Source: Treponema porcinum (lineage in GTDB: Bacteria > Spirochaetota > Spirochaetia > Treponematales > Treponemataceae). Taken from it: a stretch of 64,000 nucleotides of DNA. Location of the stretch: contig NZ_FUWG01000014.1 in assembly GCF_900167145.1 (NCBI RefSeq), positions 1 through 64,000 on the forward strand. Direction: 5' to 3'. The notes below the pieces were generated by a model, which was not told where the DNA came from, searched no databases, and was given only the letters and a program-made list of their open reading frames with translations. Below are positions 56,280 to 64,000 of the stretch, piece after piece. The position numbers and the translations under genes are program-made. Each line of letters begins with the position of its first letter. Within the stretch, counting starts at the first letter, position 1.

Positions 56280-57107
56280 TTACTTCAGAACAGAATTAAA
56301 CAGCTGGGTCGTCAAAAGCCCCCAGCCGTCAACAAGAACAAAAAGCATCAGCTTGAACGGCATAGAAATCTGTACTGGCGGAAGCATCATCATACCCATA
56401 CTCATAAGAATGCTTGCAACAACCATATCTATGATAATAAACGGAATATACAGAATAACGCCTATCTTGAATGCAACAGTAAGTTCGTGAAGAATATACG
56501 ACGGAATAAGCACGTATGTCGGAACGTCAGACCAGTTGTTCGGTTTTGGAAGTTTTGCCATTCCCATAAACATATTCAGAGAACTTGTATCCCTGCCAAT
56601 CTGCCGTTCCATAAACACGCGGATAGGTTCTTCCGCATTGCGAATTGCAGTTTCTATCTCAATCTCACCGTCAGAAAGAGGCTTGAACGAATTATTATAT
56701 ATCTGCGAGAACGTCGGCCACATAATAAAAAGCGTCATAAAAAAAGCAATTCCGTTAAGAACTGCCGTCGGCGGAACCTGCTGCAAGGAAAGCGCGCGCT
56801 TAATAAAATCAAGAACAATTGAAAAACGAAGAAAACACGTAACAAGAATAAGAAGGCTCGGTGCAAGAGTAAGAACCGTAAGGATGACAAGAAGCCGCAC
56901 GGAAAAAGCAACTTCCTGACCGGAACGCGGCTCTGCAATCTGAATGCTAACATTAGGAATTTCAGCAGGGCGGACGTTGCGGCTCATCTGCGCAGTACCT
57001 TCGGCAGAACCGTTTGGAAAAGTGCCGGACTGAGCAACAACAGGGCGGACAGCGCATATCAGCAAAAAGAAAAATACAAGCGGAAGCCTGAACTGTAATT
57101 TCTTCAT
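56280..57107 (-). CDS. fliP: flagellar export protein FliP
   Basis: FliP is the main gate pore subunit. The 275-residue protein has a cleavable signal peptide (cleavage near VAQS) and four membrane helices. The conserved motifs are TLAPSLLILVTCFLRFSIVL, LQQVPPTAVLNGIAFFMTLF and the C-terminal SMGMMMLPPVQISMPFKLML segment. It follows fliO after one base. Confidence 0.96.
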   Translation of the reverse strand: MKKLQFRLPLVFFFLLICAVRPVVAQSGTFPNGSAEGTAQMSRNVRPAEIPNVSIQIAEPRSGQEVAFSVRLLVILTVLTLAPSLLILVTCFLRFSIVLDFIKRALSLQQVPPTAVLNGIAFFMTLFIMWPTFSQIYNNSFKPLSDGEIEIETAIRNAEEPIRVFMERQIGRDTSSLNMFMGMAKLPKPNNWSDVPTYVLIPSYILHELTVAFKIGVILYIPFIIIDMVVASILMSMGMMMLPPVQISMPFKLMLFVLVDGWGLLTTQLFNSVLK

Positions 57108-57108
57108 A

Positions 57109-57762
57109 TTATTCTCCGCCGTTCAAACGGTCGTGCTGTCTTTTCAAAAGTTCGGAAACTTTTGCCTGAGTGCCGGAAAGGATGCCGCCGTTATCCTTAG
57201 GTCCGTTCGGCATAAAAATGTCAAGAATATCAGAGAAAGTACGCGGCTTTTTTACATTCTGCTGTTCATCCGCGTATAAATTCATAGCATCAACAAGTTC
57301 CTTGTCAGAAACTTCCCCTATAAGATTTACGGAATTGTCAGAAACACCCACGATATAAGCGTGATCAAGAAGAGTTACAACCTGTACGGACTTGCCGACT
57401 GCCAGATCAACGGAAGAAACTTTCCTTAAAAACGGATCGTCCGCCGCAGAATCGCCGCGAATGCTTTTTTTCATAAACCACATAACGGCATATATACACG
57501 CAACGACAATGCCAAGAACGATAATCATCCGCAAAAACAGAAAAAACGTACCGAACCGGGAAGACCTTTCCTGCTGACCGTCCGCAGTTTCGCCAAACGG
57601 AATTGCATTCTCCGCACTGGCATCATCAGACGGAAATGACTCTTCCGCAGAATTTTCGGTCAAAAGCGGAACAGTTTTTTCCGCAGAAACCTGCGCATAT
57701 CCTGAAAAGACAAGAAACAAAGCGCCTAAAAGAAAGGCGCACGCTTTTTTAGAATAGAACAC
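57109..57762 (-). CDS. fliO: flagellar protein FliO
   Basis: FliO helps assemble the FliPQR gate. The 217-residue protein has a signal-like start (FYSKKACAFLLGALFLVFSG), an acidic Ser-rich linker, one membrane helix at about 74-95, and a small cytoplasmic beta domain (KVSSVDLAVGKSVQVVTLLDHAYIVGVSDNS, in parts) with the family's LLDHAYIVGVS pattern. It lies between fliY and fliP as in other spirochaetes. Family members are poorly conserved, so the call leans on position as well. Confidence 0.85.
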   Translation of the reverse strand: MFYSKKACAFLLGALFLVFSGYAQVSAEKTVPLLTENSAEESFPSDDASAENAIPFGETADGQQERSSRFGTFFLFLRMIIVLGIVVACIYAVMWFMKKSIRGDSAADDPFLRKVSSVDLAVGKSVQVVTLLDHAYIVGVSDNSVNLIGEVSDKELVDAMNLYADEQQNVKKPRTFSDILDIFMPNGPKDNGGILSGTQAKVSELLKRQHDRLNGGE

Positions 57763-57792
57763 TTTTTCCCACCCATAGTTTGATTATTACGG

Positions 57793-57827
57793 AAAAGGCT
57801 TCTGTATTCCCCTTACAAAAGCCTTTT
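57793..57827 (-). terminator. hairpin between fliY and fliO
   Basis: AAAAGGCTT (57793-57801) pairs with AAGCCTTTT (57819-57827), a 9-bp stem with a 17-base loop, in the 82-base fliY-fliO gap. It lacks a long T-run on the minus strand. It could be a partial terminator or a stability element that adjusts export-gate versus switch protein levels. Confidence 0.5.
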
Positions 57828-57844
57828 CTCCTGTTCAATCACAT

Positions 57845-59029
57845 CTACCGTAAATCAGAAACACGTTCCATCGGTGAAAGAATTTCCGTTACGCGGACAC
57901 CAAAGTTTTCGTCAATGACGACAACCTCACCTTTTGCAATCGGCTTATGATTTACAAGAATATCGACAGGTTCACCGGCAAGTTTATCAAGCTCGATAAT
58001 CGTACCTTCACCCATACCAAGAATATCTTTTATCTGTTTCTTTGTACGGCCAAGCTCTACGGTCATCTCCATAAAGACGTCCATAATAAGGCTTATATTG
58101 CCCTGCTCACCGCCAATATTTCCGCCCTGAAGATTAGGATACTGAAGCGTCTGCACGTTCGGTATGTTGCCCATATTCTGAGCCATTCCCATACCGCCCT
58201 GCGGCATAGCCATTTGTCCCATCGGCATTCCCATACCCATCTGAGGCATTCCCATCTGCATCTGGTTCATACCCATCGGCATCTGATTCATTCCCATCCC
58301 CATTTGAGGCTGTCCCATTGCCATTCCCTGATTCATTCCCATATCAGATACGGAAGAAACATCCTCCAGTTCGGCAGCAGCCCCTCCGCCGTATGCATTG
58401 CCGATTTTTTCCGCAGCAGAACCGCCTATAACTTCCCAGAATGTATAGCCCTGTCCTTCCAAAGTCAAAGGATAGCTGAAAAGCGCAAATTTATTCTGCG
58501 GAATACGTATCATTGCCTTAGGATTGTTTACTGCTTCGGCAGGATTACAGGCAAGTCCCGGAAATTTTCCAGTTTTTCCAAGTTCGTCAACTTCCGAACC
58601 TGTATGCATTGACACAACGTCAGAAATACAGGACAGAGCCATATCGTCAAAATCAGCATTATCTTCTTTTGAAATAAGATTTACTAGTTTCTGTGCAAAC
58701 TCAGGCGCAAGAATATACTGATGATCCCCTGAAAGACCGCTGGAAAAATCAGACGTTACGGAAACAACAACTTCCGGCAGCTTTATCAAAAGGGCATCAC
58801 GGTCAAGAGCTTCTACAATCGGTTCTCCGCCGGAAAAAGAAGCACCCGTCATATTATTCAGTTTCTGAACAAGCGGCTCTTTCAGATTTTCCGCAAATTT
58901 CAAAAGTGCATCCGTATCAATATTAACAGCAGGTCCACCAGAAACATGACCGGAAGAATTCAAGCCGTCAACGGATACTCCAGAAAGCAAAGCGTCAATT
59001 TCATCCTGTGAAATAGCACCATCACTCAT
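57845..59029 (-). CDS. fliY: flagellar motor switch phosphatase FliY with a methionine-rich linker
   Basis: FliY takes the place of FliN in the switch and may dephosphorylate CheY. The 394-residue protein starts with SQDEIDALLSG, a CheY-binding motif shared with FliM. A CheC-like middle domain (about 40-205) follows, then a low-complexity linker at 230-286 with about 22 Met in 57 residues, and a C-terminal FliN-type SpoA domain (about 315-394, with ILVNHKPIAKGEVVVIDENFG). The Met-rich linker is unusual. The gene starts at the last bases of fliM (4-base overlap). Confidence 0.94.
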   Translation of the reverse strand: MSDGAISQDEIDALLSGVSVDGLNSSGHVSGGPAVNIDTDALLKFAENLKEPLVQKLNNMTGASFSGGEPIVEALDRDALLIKLPEVVVSVTSDFSSGLSGDHQYILAPEFAQKLVNLISKEDNADFDDMALSCISDVVSMHTGSEVDELGKTGKFPGLACNPAEAVNNPKAMIRIPQNKFALFSYPLTLEGQGYTFWEVIGGSAAEKIGNAYGGGAAAELEDVSSVSDMGMNQGMAMGQPQMGMGMNQMPMGMNQMQMGMPQMGMGMPMGQMAMPQGGMGMAQNMGNIPNVQTLQYPNLQGGNIGGEQGNISLIMDVFMEMTVELGRTKKQIKDILGMGEGTIIELDKLAGEPVDILVNHKPIAKGEVVVIDENFGVRVTEILSPMERVSDLR

Positions 59030-60069
59030 AATGAATCATCTCCTTCTACGGAAAGTTCCTCAAAATCATCCGCAGTCACATCTTCCAACTTGCCAGTAAT
59101 CTGAACTGCCATTTTTTTGCCGACAACACCAGGCTGACAATAGAATTTTTTCTTATTTCCGACGCTGAGAACAAGCGGATCTCCCACTTTTGTATTTGAA
59201 AGACGCACAATATCCCCTGTCCTTAAAGAAAGAACATCACGCACCGGTATATTTATAGAACCGACTTCAGCTACCACATCCATATCAACGGAAGCAAGCT
59301 TTTCTTTCAACGTTCCCAGATATTGCGTCGTAGAACTTCTGCGAACAGAAGAAAACCAGTACTGGGAAGACAGCTTTGAAATAATCGGCTCAATAGTAAG
59401 ATAAGGAATACAGAAATTCAACATTCCTTCCTCATCTCCTACTTTAGTTTCAAGAGTAATAAGGACAACCATCTCCGAAGGCGGAACTATCTGCGCAAAC
59501 TGAGGATTAGTTTCAATCTGCCCGAGACGCGGACGCAAATCAATAACCTGAGTCCATGCCTCGCGCATATTTGCAAGAACGCGGACGATAATGCCTTCCA
59601 TTACAGACTGCTCTATATCAGTTAAATCCCGGCTCTTGTTATTTTTATTATTTGCAGTTACTCCGCGTCCGCCAAACAGACGGTCAATCATACAGAACGT
59701 AATCGAAGGATCTATCTCAAGAACAGCATTTCCTTTCAACGGATCCATATTTACTACGGCAAGAGTCGTCGGGCTAGGAATAGAACGTATGAATTCCTCA
59801 TACGTAAGCTGATCTACAGAAGCAACGTGTACATGAACAAGACTTCGAAGCTGTGCGGAAAGACTGGTTGTCGTAAGACGGGCGAACGTTTCGTGCATAT
59901 TTGAAACGGTACGCAACTGTTCCTTTGAGAATTTATCAGGACGCTTGAAGTCATAAATTTTTATCTTTCGTGTATCACTGACCGGCTTAAACTCATCAGT
60001 TTCCGAATCACCGGAACTAATGGCAGTCAGAAGCTGGTCTATTTCATCCTGCGACAGAACTTCGTTCAT
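59026..60069 (-). CDS. fliM: flagellar motor switch protein FliM
   Basis: FliM binds phosphorylated CheY and controls rotation. The 347-residue protein starts NEVLSQDEIDQLLTAIS, has the middle domain with LFGGRGV and EGIIVRVLANMREAWTQV, and a C-terminal SpoA domain (VRDVLSLRTGDIVRL). I chose the ATG at 60069 because family members begin at MNEVLSQDEID and AAGGTGG lies 7 bases upstream. A longer frame from 60117 overlaps fliL and is rejected. Confidence 0.95.
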   Translation of the reverse strand: MNEVLSQDEIDQLLTAISSGDSETDEFKPVSDTRKIKIYDFKRPDKFSKEQLRTVSNMHETFARLTTTSLSAQLRSLVHVHVASVDQLTYEEFIRSIPSPTTLAVVNMDPLKGNAVLEIDPSITFCMIDRLFGGRGVTANNKNNKSRDLTDIEQSVMEGIIVRVLANMREAWTQVIDLRPRLGQIETNPQFAQIVPPSEMVVLITLETKVGDEEGMLNFCIPYLTIEPIISKLSSQYWFSSVRRSSTTQYLGTLKEKLASVDMDVVAEVGSINIPVRDVLSLRTGDIVRLSNTKVGDPLVLSVGNKKKFYCQPGVVGKKMAVQITGKLEDVTADDFEELSVEGDDSL

Positions 60070-60097
60070 GTAAAATCCACCTTGAAAATACTGCAGA

Positions 60098-60643
60098 TTA
60101 TTGCTCAATGACATCAAGCTGCAAGAACGAAATATCCTTGATTTTTGACGTACTCAGAATTTCATCATTGATTGCATTACGAAGCTCAATCTTCAGTTTC
60201 TGTTCATTCTGAGGTTTTAATTCAGCAATAGTCTTCTCTGTAAAATATCGGCGCAAAAAGTCTTTGAGTTCAATATTTCTTTGCGTAATTTCAGTGGAAG
60301 TCGCCTTATCGTCTTTTTTATAACCAAGCGCTATGTCAACAACAACGCTAGCCGGAATTTCATCGCTTGATTTTGTCCTGATAGCACCGAGTGAAGTATA
60401 CCAGTCCAGAACTTCACGCTGAACGGCATATTCATCGCTGATAGGAATCGCAACGTTTCCAGAAGAGTTCTTATTAACAATCCTCATAGTTACAACAACA
60501 ATGACAACTATAAGAATAACGGCTCCAAGCGCAATTGCAATCCACTTCAAAAGAGAAGTAATCAATCCGCCGAAACCACTTTTTTTAGCAGGCATTCCAG
60601 CTGCGCTGCCATCATCCAAACCGTCAAGACCGTCGTCTGCCAT
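60098..60643 (-). CDS. fliL: flagellar basal-body protein FliL
   Basis: FliL supports stator function at the basal body. The 181-residue protein has a short cytoplasmic start, one membrane helix (WIAIALGAVILIVVIVVVTM) and a periplasmic domain. The family end pattern is LRRYFTEKTIAELKPQNEQ and EILSTSKIKDISFLQLDVIEQ. It lies between motB and fliM as in other spirochaetes. A GGGGA-type site precedes the ATG. Confidence 0.9.
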   Translation of the reverse strand: MADDGLDGLDDGSAAGMPAKKSGFGGLITSLLKWIAIALGAVILIVVIVVVTMRIVNKNSSGNVAIPISDEYAVQREVLDWYTSLGAIRTKSSDEIPASVVVDIALGYKKDDKATSTEITQRNIELKDFLRRYFTEKTIAELKPQNEQKLKIELRNAINDEILSTSKIKDISFLQLDVIEQ

Positions 60644-60691
60644 TTTCCCCTCCCGGAAAAAAGAATATTTTAAATTTAAAACAGTATACTA

Positions 60692-61420
60692 CTAAAAATG
60701 TCCTTCATCAAGAATTATTATATCAACGCGCCTGTTATACGCCCTTCCCTCCGGCGTATCATTTGAAAACTTAGGCTTTGTATCTGAGTATCCGGCAATG
60801 GAAAACCGGTTCTCGTCCGCGCCGTAATCAGCAAGATAATGAAGTACGTTCATAGATCGCGCCGCAGACAGTTCCCAGTTGCTCTCAAAGCGCGATGATT
60901 CAGCAACAGGCGTACTGTCCGTGTGCCCTTCAATTCGGAAACTGCGTTTAGCCAGCTCAGGAAGCTTGAAAAATTCAGAAAGCCTGAGGAGCGTTCCGCG
61001 CGTTTCCTCTATATTCAGTTCCGCACTTCCCTCTTTAAAAAAACTGTCGGAGGCAAGCGTAATTACAAGTCCGCGCTCGTCGCTTGTAATGGTAATTTTA
61101 TTTGACTTTACGTCCGGCGCAAAAAGACTGACTGCCTTCTTCTTTGCAAGCCCAAGAGAACGTCCTTTCTCCAGAGCCGGAAGTGAATTTATATTATTTC
61201 CCAAATCAGAAAGCCGTCCCGCAGACAAAGACATTCCACCGGAAACAGATTCCGTTTCATTCATCTGCAATGACTGAGTAATTGTAGCAAGCTGAGTAAC
61301 GTCAACCTCTGACGGATTATAGAGCATTACGAAGAAGCAGAGCATCAACGTAATCATATCACCATACGTACCCTGCCAGGCTGATGACGGTTTTTCCGGC
61401 TCCTTAGCTTTCTTTCCCAT
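60692..61420 (-). CDS. motB: flagellar motor protein MotB
   Basis: MotB is the stator subunit that binds peptidoglycan. The 242-residue protein has one N-terminal membrane helix with the ion-carrying Asp21 in [16 protein letters not shown]. The C-terminal OmpA-like domain (about 120-240) has the peptidoglycan-binding pattern [29 protein letters not shown] (in parts). The residue before Asp21 is Gly where many MotB proteins have Ala or Ser. It starts 13 bases after motA. Confidence 0.95.
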   Translation of the reverse strand: MGKKAKEPEKPSSAWQGTYGDMITLMLCFFVMLYNPSEVDVTQLATITQSLQMNETESVSGGMSLSAGRLSDLGNNINSLPALEKGRSLGLAKKKAVSLFAPDVKSNKITITSDERGLVITLASDSFFKEGSAELNIEETRGTLLRLSEFFKLPELAKRSFRIEGHTDSTPVAESSRFESNWELSAARSMNVLHYLADYGADENRFSIAGYSDTKPKFSNDTPEGRAYNRRVDIIILDEGHF

Positions 61421-61433
61421 AATTAACTTATCC

Positions 61434-62216
61434 TTAATCTTTCAATACGTCAGCTTCTATGACTTTCCGTGTAACCGGATCAAGATACGTAAGCAGTTTC
61501 TGTCCCATAATGCGAGGGTTTTCACCTGCCTGAATGGCAAGGACACCCTCAATAATCATTTCTTTAGAGCGCATCTCCATTGCATTGTGCGCAAGCAGCT
61601 TTGTTGAAAACGGCGCAATAAGCCAGTTAGCCATCATAGAACCGTACAAAGTCGTAATCAAGGCGACAGCCATATTAGGACCGAGCGACGACTTGTCCTC
61701 AAGGTTGTTCAACATACCGATAAGACCAAGAACCGTACCCATCATACCAAAACCCGGTGCAAATCCTGCCCAGGCGTTCAGAATTCCGATCCAGTCCATA
61801 TGACGCGCTTCTATCTGATTCATCTCGTTTTCCATAATCGTACGGATAACATTACCGTCCGTACCGTCTACTACAAGACGAAGCCCGTTCCGCATAAAAG
61901 GATCTTCAAGGTCATCAAGACCGTCCTCAAGTGCAAGAATACCCTCTCGGCGTGCCTTGTTGGACAAATCAACCATTTTCGTAATAATCGTCTTTTCACC
62001 AAAATCAGGAACTTTAAAAGCCTTTCCCATAACTTTGAAAAGACCAACTGCCTTTTTTATAGGAGCAGCAATAAAAATAGCTGCATAAGAACCGCCGACG
62101 GTCATAAAAACAGACGGAATATCAATAATTCCGCCCATCGTACCGCCGGATGTCAGAACTGACATAACAATACAGGCAGCACCGCCTATAATACCGATTA
62201 TTGTTGCAATATCCAT
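61434..62216 (-). CDS. motA: flagellar motor protein MotA
   Basis: MotA forms the stator ring around MotB. The 260-residue protein has four membrane helices and a cytoplasmic loop with charged residues for rotor contact ([19 protein letters not shown]). The C-terminal pore region includes [20 protein letters not shown]. It starts 1 base after flbD. Length is typical of the roughly 255-residue family form. Confidence 0.96.
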   Translation of the reverse strand: MDIATIIGIIGGAACIVMSVLTSGGTMGGIIDIPSVFMTVGGSYAAIFIAAPIKKAVGLFKVMGKAFKVPDFGEKTIITKMVDLSNKARREGILALEDGLDDLEDPFMRNGLRLVVDGTDGNVIRTIMENEMNQIEARHMDWIGILNAWAGFAPGFGMMGTVLGLIGMLNNLEDKSSLGPNMAVALITTLYGSMMANWLIAPFSTKLLAHNAMEMRSKEMIIEGVLAIQAGENPRIMGQKLLTYLDPVTRKVIEADVLKD

Positions 62217-62217
62217 T

Positions 62218-62418
62218 TTACAAGACCTCTTGCGAATTGATTCCCAGATTTCTGCGATAAGAAATTATTTTTTCTATCAGCTCGGCAGGAGAGTTTCTGA
62301 TGATGAGTTTTTTTCCCGACAGCATTGTAAGCGTTAAATCAGGAGTTTCTTCCATACTTTCTATCATGTGCGGATTCACCCAATACTTTTTCCCGTCCAA
62401 CCGCATAACTTCAATCAT
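62218..62418 (-). CDS. flbD: FlbD family flagellar protein
   Basis: FlbD proteins are small conserved members of spirochaete and Gram-positive flagellar operons. The 66-residue form starts MIEVMRLDGKKYWVNPHMIE, as in the family, and has ETPDLTLTMLSGKKLIIRNS. I chose the ATG at 62418 for that homology. A frame from 62478 adds 20 residues without family support. TTGACG-17-GAAAAT ends 6 nt before this ATG, so it may be leaderless. It is the first gene of this operon here, although tap1-flgD-flgE precede it in T. pallidum. Confidence 0.85.
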   Translation of the reverse strand: MIEVMRLDGKKYWVNPHMIESMEETPDLTLTMLSGKKLIIRNSPAELIEKIISYRRNLGINSQEVL

Positions 62419-62586
62419 TTTACAATTTTCGCCTGTAATTAAAATAACGTCAAGTGTTTTTTCAATCTTTATGTGCACAAAACAGATTTATGCGCTCAAA
62501 AAAAGCCTGCCGTATGCATAACACTTAACATCCGTCACTTCACTCTGCAAAAAATAAAAATACGTTATAAAAAGACTACGTTTTCC

Positions 62587-62614
62587 TTTACTTATCAACT
62601 TTTCGGTATATAAT
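62587..62614 (+). promoter_or_regulatory. promoter of the two-component operon
   Basis: TTTACT (62587-62592), a 16-base spacer and TATAAT (62609-62614) lie before the AGAAGGAA site (62618-62625) and the ATG at 62632. The -10 is exact and the -35 moderate. The region 62419-62631 separates this operon from the flagellar operon. Confidence 0.55.
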
Positions 62615-62631
62615 TACAGAAGGAATTTTCT

Positions 62632-63342
62632 ATGAATAACCGACCACGCATTTTCATAATAGAAGACGTACCGGAAATGGCAAGCCTCATAGCAATGTAT
62701 ATAGAAAAAGCCGATATGCAGGCATTTTCATACAGTACTGCCGAAGCTGCACTTTCCGAAATGAAAACGACAGGAGAACCGGACTGCCTGATACTTGACC
62801 TTAATCTTCCGGGAATGAGCGGCTTCGATTTTCTTACGCGCATACGCAGAGATTTCAGACCGACAGTCCCGGTCGTCATAGTTTCTGCAAGGGATGCAGA
62901 CGAAGACGTAATAAAAGGTCTTGGCATAGGCGCAGATGAATTCGTAACAAAACCGTTCTCGCCGAGGGTGCTGGTCGCACGAATTCAGGCACACCTGAGA
63001 AGGATGACTGTTTCATCGGCGGCGGCAGAAGAATCCGTACGCTTTGGTGATTACGTCCTTCTACTTGACAGCAACGTACTTAAGAACGGCGGAAGAAAAA
63101 TCCAGCTGTCCGTAAAAGAATATGCAGTCCTTGAATATCTTATACAGAATGCAGGAACTTCGCTTTCCCCGGAAAAAATCTATACCAAAGTGTGGAAAAC
63201 GCAGTTCGGAGATATGACAGCCGTTGCCGTCTACATCCAGCGGCTAAGAAAAAAAATTGAAAAAGATCCGTCAAATCCAATGTTCATAAAAACAGATTTC
63301 GGAAACGGTTACTTTTTCCCTAAGGAAGCGATTATCGCATGA
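62632..63342 (+). CDS. OmpR/PhoB-family response regulator
   Basis: This 236-residue transcription factor has a receiver domain (1-120) with acidic pocket Glu11-Asp12, phospho-acceptor Asp56 in LILDLNLPGMSG, and the conserved Lys in FVTKPFSP. The C-terminal winged-helix DNA-binding domain (about 140-235) includes QLSVKEYAVLEYLIQNAG and VAVYIQRLRKKIEKDP. It is translated together with the downstream kinase (ATGA overlap). Target genes are unknown, though it is divergent from the flagellar operon. Confidence 0.94.
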   Translation: MNNRPRIFIIEDVPEMASLIAMYIEKADMQAFSYSTAEAALSEMKTTGEPDCLILDLNLPGMSGFDFLTRIRRDFRPTVPVVIVSARDADEDVIKGLGIGADEFVTKPFSPRVLVARIQAHLRRMTVSSAAAEESVRFGDYVLLLDSNVLKNGGRKIQLSVKEYAVLEYLIQNAGTSLSPEKIYTKVWKTQFGDMTAVAVYIQRLRKKIEKDPSNPMFIKTDFGNGYFFPKEAIIA

Positions 63343-64000
63343 CAGTAAAAAGACAGCTGACTCTGCTCATTTCGCTTATTATATGCCTGCCGGTATTCAC
63401 AGCCCTTATCATATACGGCTATTACTGTAATTCCTCAAAACGACTGCTCCTGAATTCGTACAGGCGTTCTCCAGAAAAAGCAGACGTTTCCCTTACGTCC
63501 GACGATTTAAATTCCATAAAAAAGTCTATCCTGTCGCTTTCTCCAAAAGTCGAAGCGGCACTCATCGTAAAAGACAGGATAATTGAGTCTACGATAGCAG
63601 ATTTTCCTCAGCCGGGAACAACGCTTCAGGAAGGCGATTTATGGAAAATAATCAAGCAGACCGGTGAAAAATTCTATTACCTTACGGAAACGCCGCTCGG
63701 TTCAGACAGAAAGCATCTTGTCCTTCTTGTAAGCAGAATAAGCAAGAAGAAAAACCAGACAAATATGTTCTATTCCCTTCTTGACTGCGTACTGATATTC
63801 GTAATAATCTGCGCAGTTGCAACCTGCTGCATATCAAGAACAATCACGTCTTCACTTTCCCATCTGGTAAAACAGACTGAAAAAATCGCAAAGGGAGATT
63901 TAACCCCGCAGGAACAAAGAACTCCGGCAAAAAGCAGGAATGAATTTACGGATTTGACAGAGCACATTGACTCAATGCGCGCCGCACTGCTCGACGCAAA
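63339..64000 (+). CDS. sensor histidine kinase, N-terminal part (cut by the window end)
   Basis: The ATG at 63339 overlaps the response-regulator stop (ATGA), and the frame stays open to the window edge. The visible 220 residues have an N-terminal membrane helix (LTLLISLIICLPVFTALIIY) and an extracytoplasmic region of about 100 residues. A second helix near residue 150-170 (LLDCVLIFVIICAVATCC) is followed by a HAMP-like segment SRTITSSLSHLVKQTEKIAK. The kinase core lies outside. Gene order makes it the partner kinase. Confidence 0.88.
   Translation, partial: MTVKRQLTLLISLIICLPVFTALIIYGYYCNSSKRLLLNSYRRSPEKADVSLTSDDLNSIKKSILSLSPKVEAALIVKDRIIESTIADFPQPGTTLQEGDLWKIIKQTGEKFYYLTETPLGSDRKHLVLLVSRISKKKNQTNMFYSLLDCVLIFVIICAVATCCISRTITSSLSHLVKQTEKIAKGDLTPQEQRTPAKSRNEFTDLTEHIDSMRAALLDA

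Noticed and set aside
57947..58612. A 221-codon plus-strand open frame rich in His and Ser opposite fliY
   Set aside because: It is the antisense reading of the Met-rich FliY linker (ATG read as CAT). It has no ribosome-binding site and no family pattern.
60070..60117. N-terminal extension of FliM
   Set aside because: FliM proteins start at MNEVLSQDEID, and the AAGGTGG site lies inside the extension.
62419..62478. N-terminal extension of FlbD
   Set aside because: Family members start at MIEV. The extra 20 residues have no support.

Overview
The window looks like a chromosomal segment of a host-associated Treponema (Spirochaetota). Four things point there: a periplasmic-flagellum operon in the spirochaete order (flbD-motA-motB-fliL-fliM-fliY-fliO-fliP-fliQ-fliR-flhB-flhA-flhF-flhG-fliA); a spirochaete V-type ATPase operon with a DUF2764 gene in place of recognisable C, F and G subunits; the block rpsB-tsf-frr-uppS-cdsA-dxr-rseP; and a cytidylyltransferase/AEP-transaminase fusion of the kind known from Treponema. 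Base composition is moderately AT-rich and fairly even.

Layout. 1-138: tail of a transposase. 173-6522 (minus): M30-like metallopeptidase lipoprotein, CHASE2 adenylate/guanylate cyclase, rnc, acpP, rpmF and coaD. 6577-8677 (plus): a lipoprotein, a HEAT-like secreted protein and maf. 8790-16871 (plus): ribosomal and translation-factor genes running into lipid and isoprenoid genes (uppS, cdsA, dxr), rseP and a secreted beta-propeller protein. 16868-19518 (minus): glgA and an aminotransferase. 19580-21285 (plus): a secreted protein and rmlD. 21479-27388 (minus): an LTA-synthase-like sulfatase-fold enzyme and the three-gene phosphonate operon pntC/transaminase, aepY, pepM. 27589-34138 (plus): an Fbp/Phn-type ABC transporter, a polyprenyl-phosphate sugar transferase and a POTRA/beta-barrel protein. 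34135-36351 (minus): a TPR-like protein and ispG. 36480-43728 (minus): the V-ATPase. 43831-62418 (minus): galM, small flagella-linked genes, fapA, fliA and the flagellar export, switch and motor genes. 62632-64000 (plus): a two-component system cut by the window edge.

How the genes work together. PepM makes phosphonopyruvate, AepY decarboxylates it, the transaminase half of the fusion makes 2-aminoethylphosphonate (AEP), and the PntC half activates it to CMP-AEP. The flanking rmlD, sulfatase-fold enzyme, sugar-phosphate transferase and outer-membrane barrel suggest an envelope-decoration region, although no dedicated AEP transferase is recognised. The divergent pepM and ABC-transporter genes share four copies of an 8-bp sequence that may be operators.

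A recurring regulatory feature is a good -10 element only 6-9 nt upstream of the ATG, with no Shine-Dalgarno sequence, at several genes (cyclase, rnc, coaD, the lipoprotein at 6577, the aminotransferase, the gene at 19580, ispG, perhaps flbD). This suggests leaderless mRNAs. Genes inside operons mostly keep clear GGAG-type sites.

No tRNA, rRNA, CRISPR array, intact insertion sequence or prophage was seen. No gene-free stretch exceeds 300 bases. The longest gaps are 27389-27588, 5843-6039 and 21286-21478, and their contents are listed.
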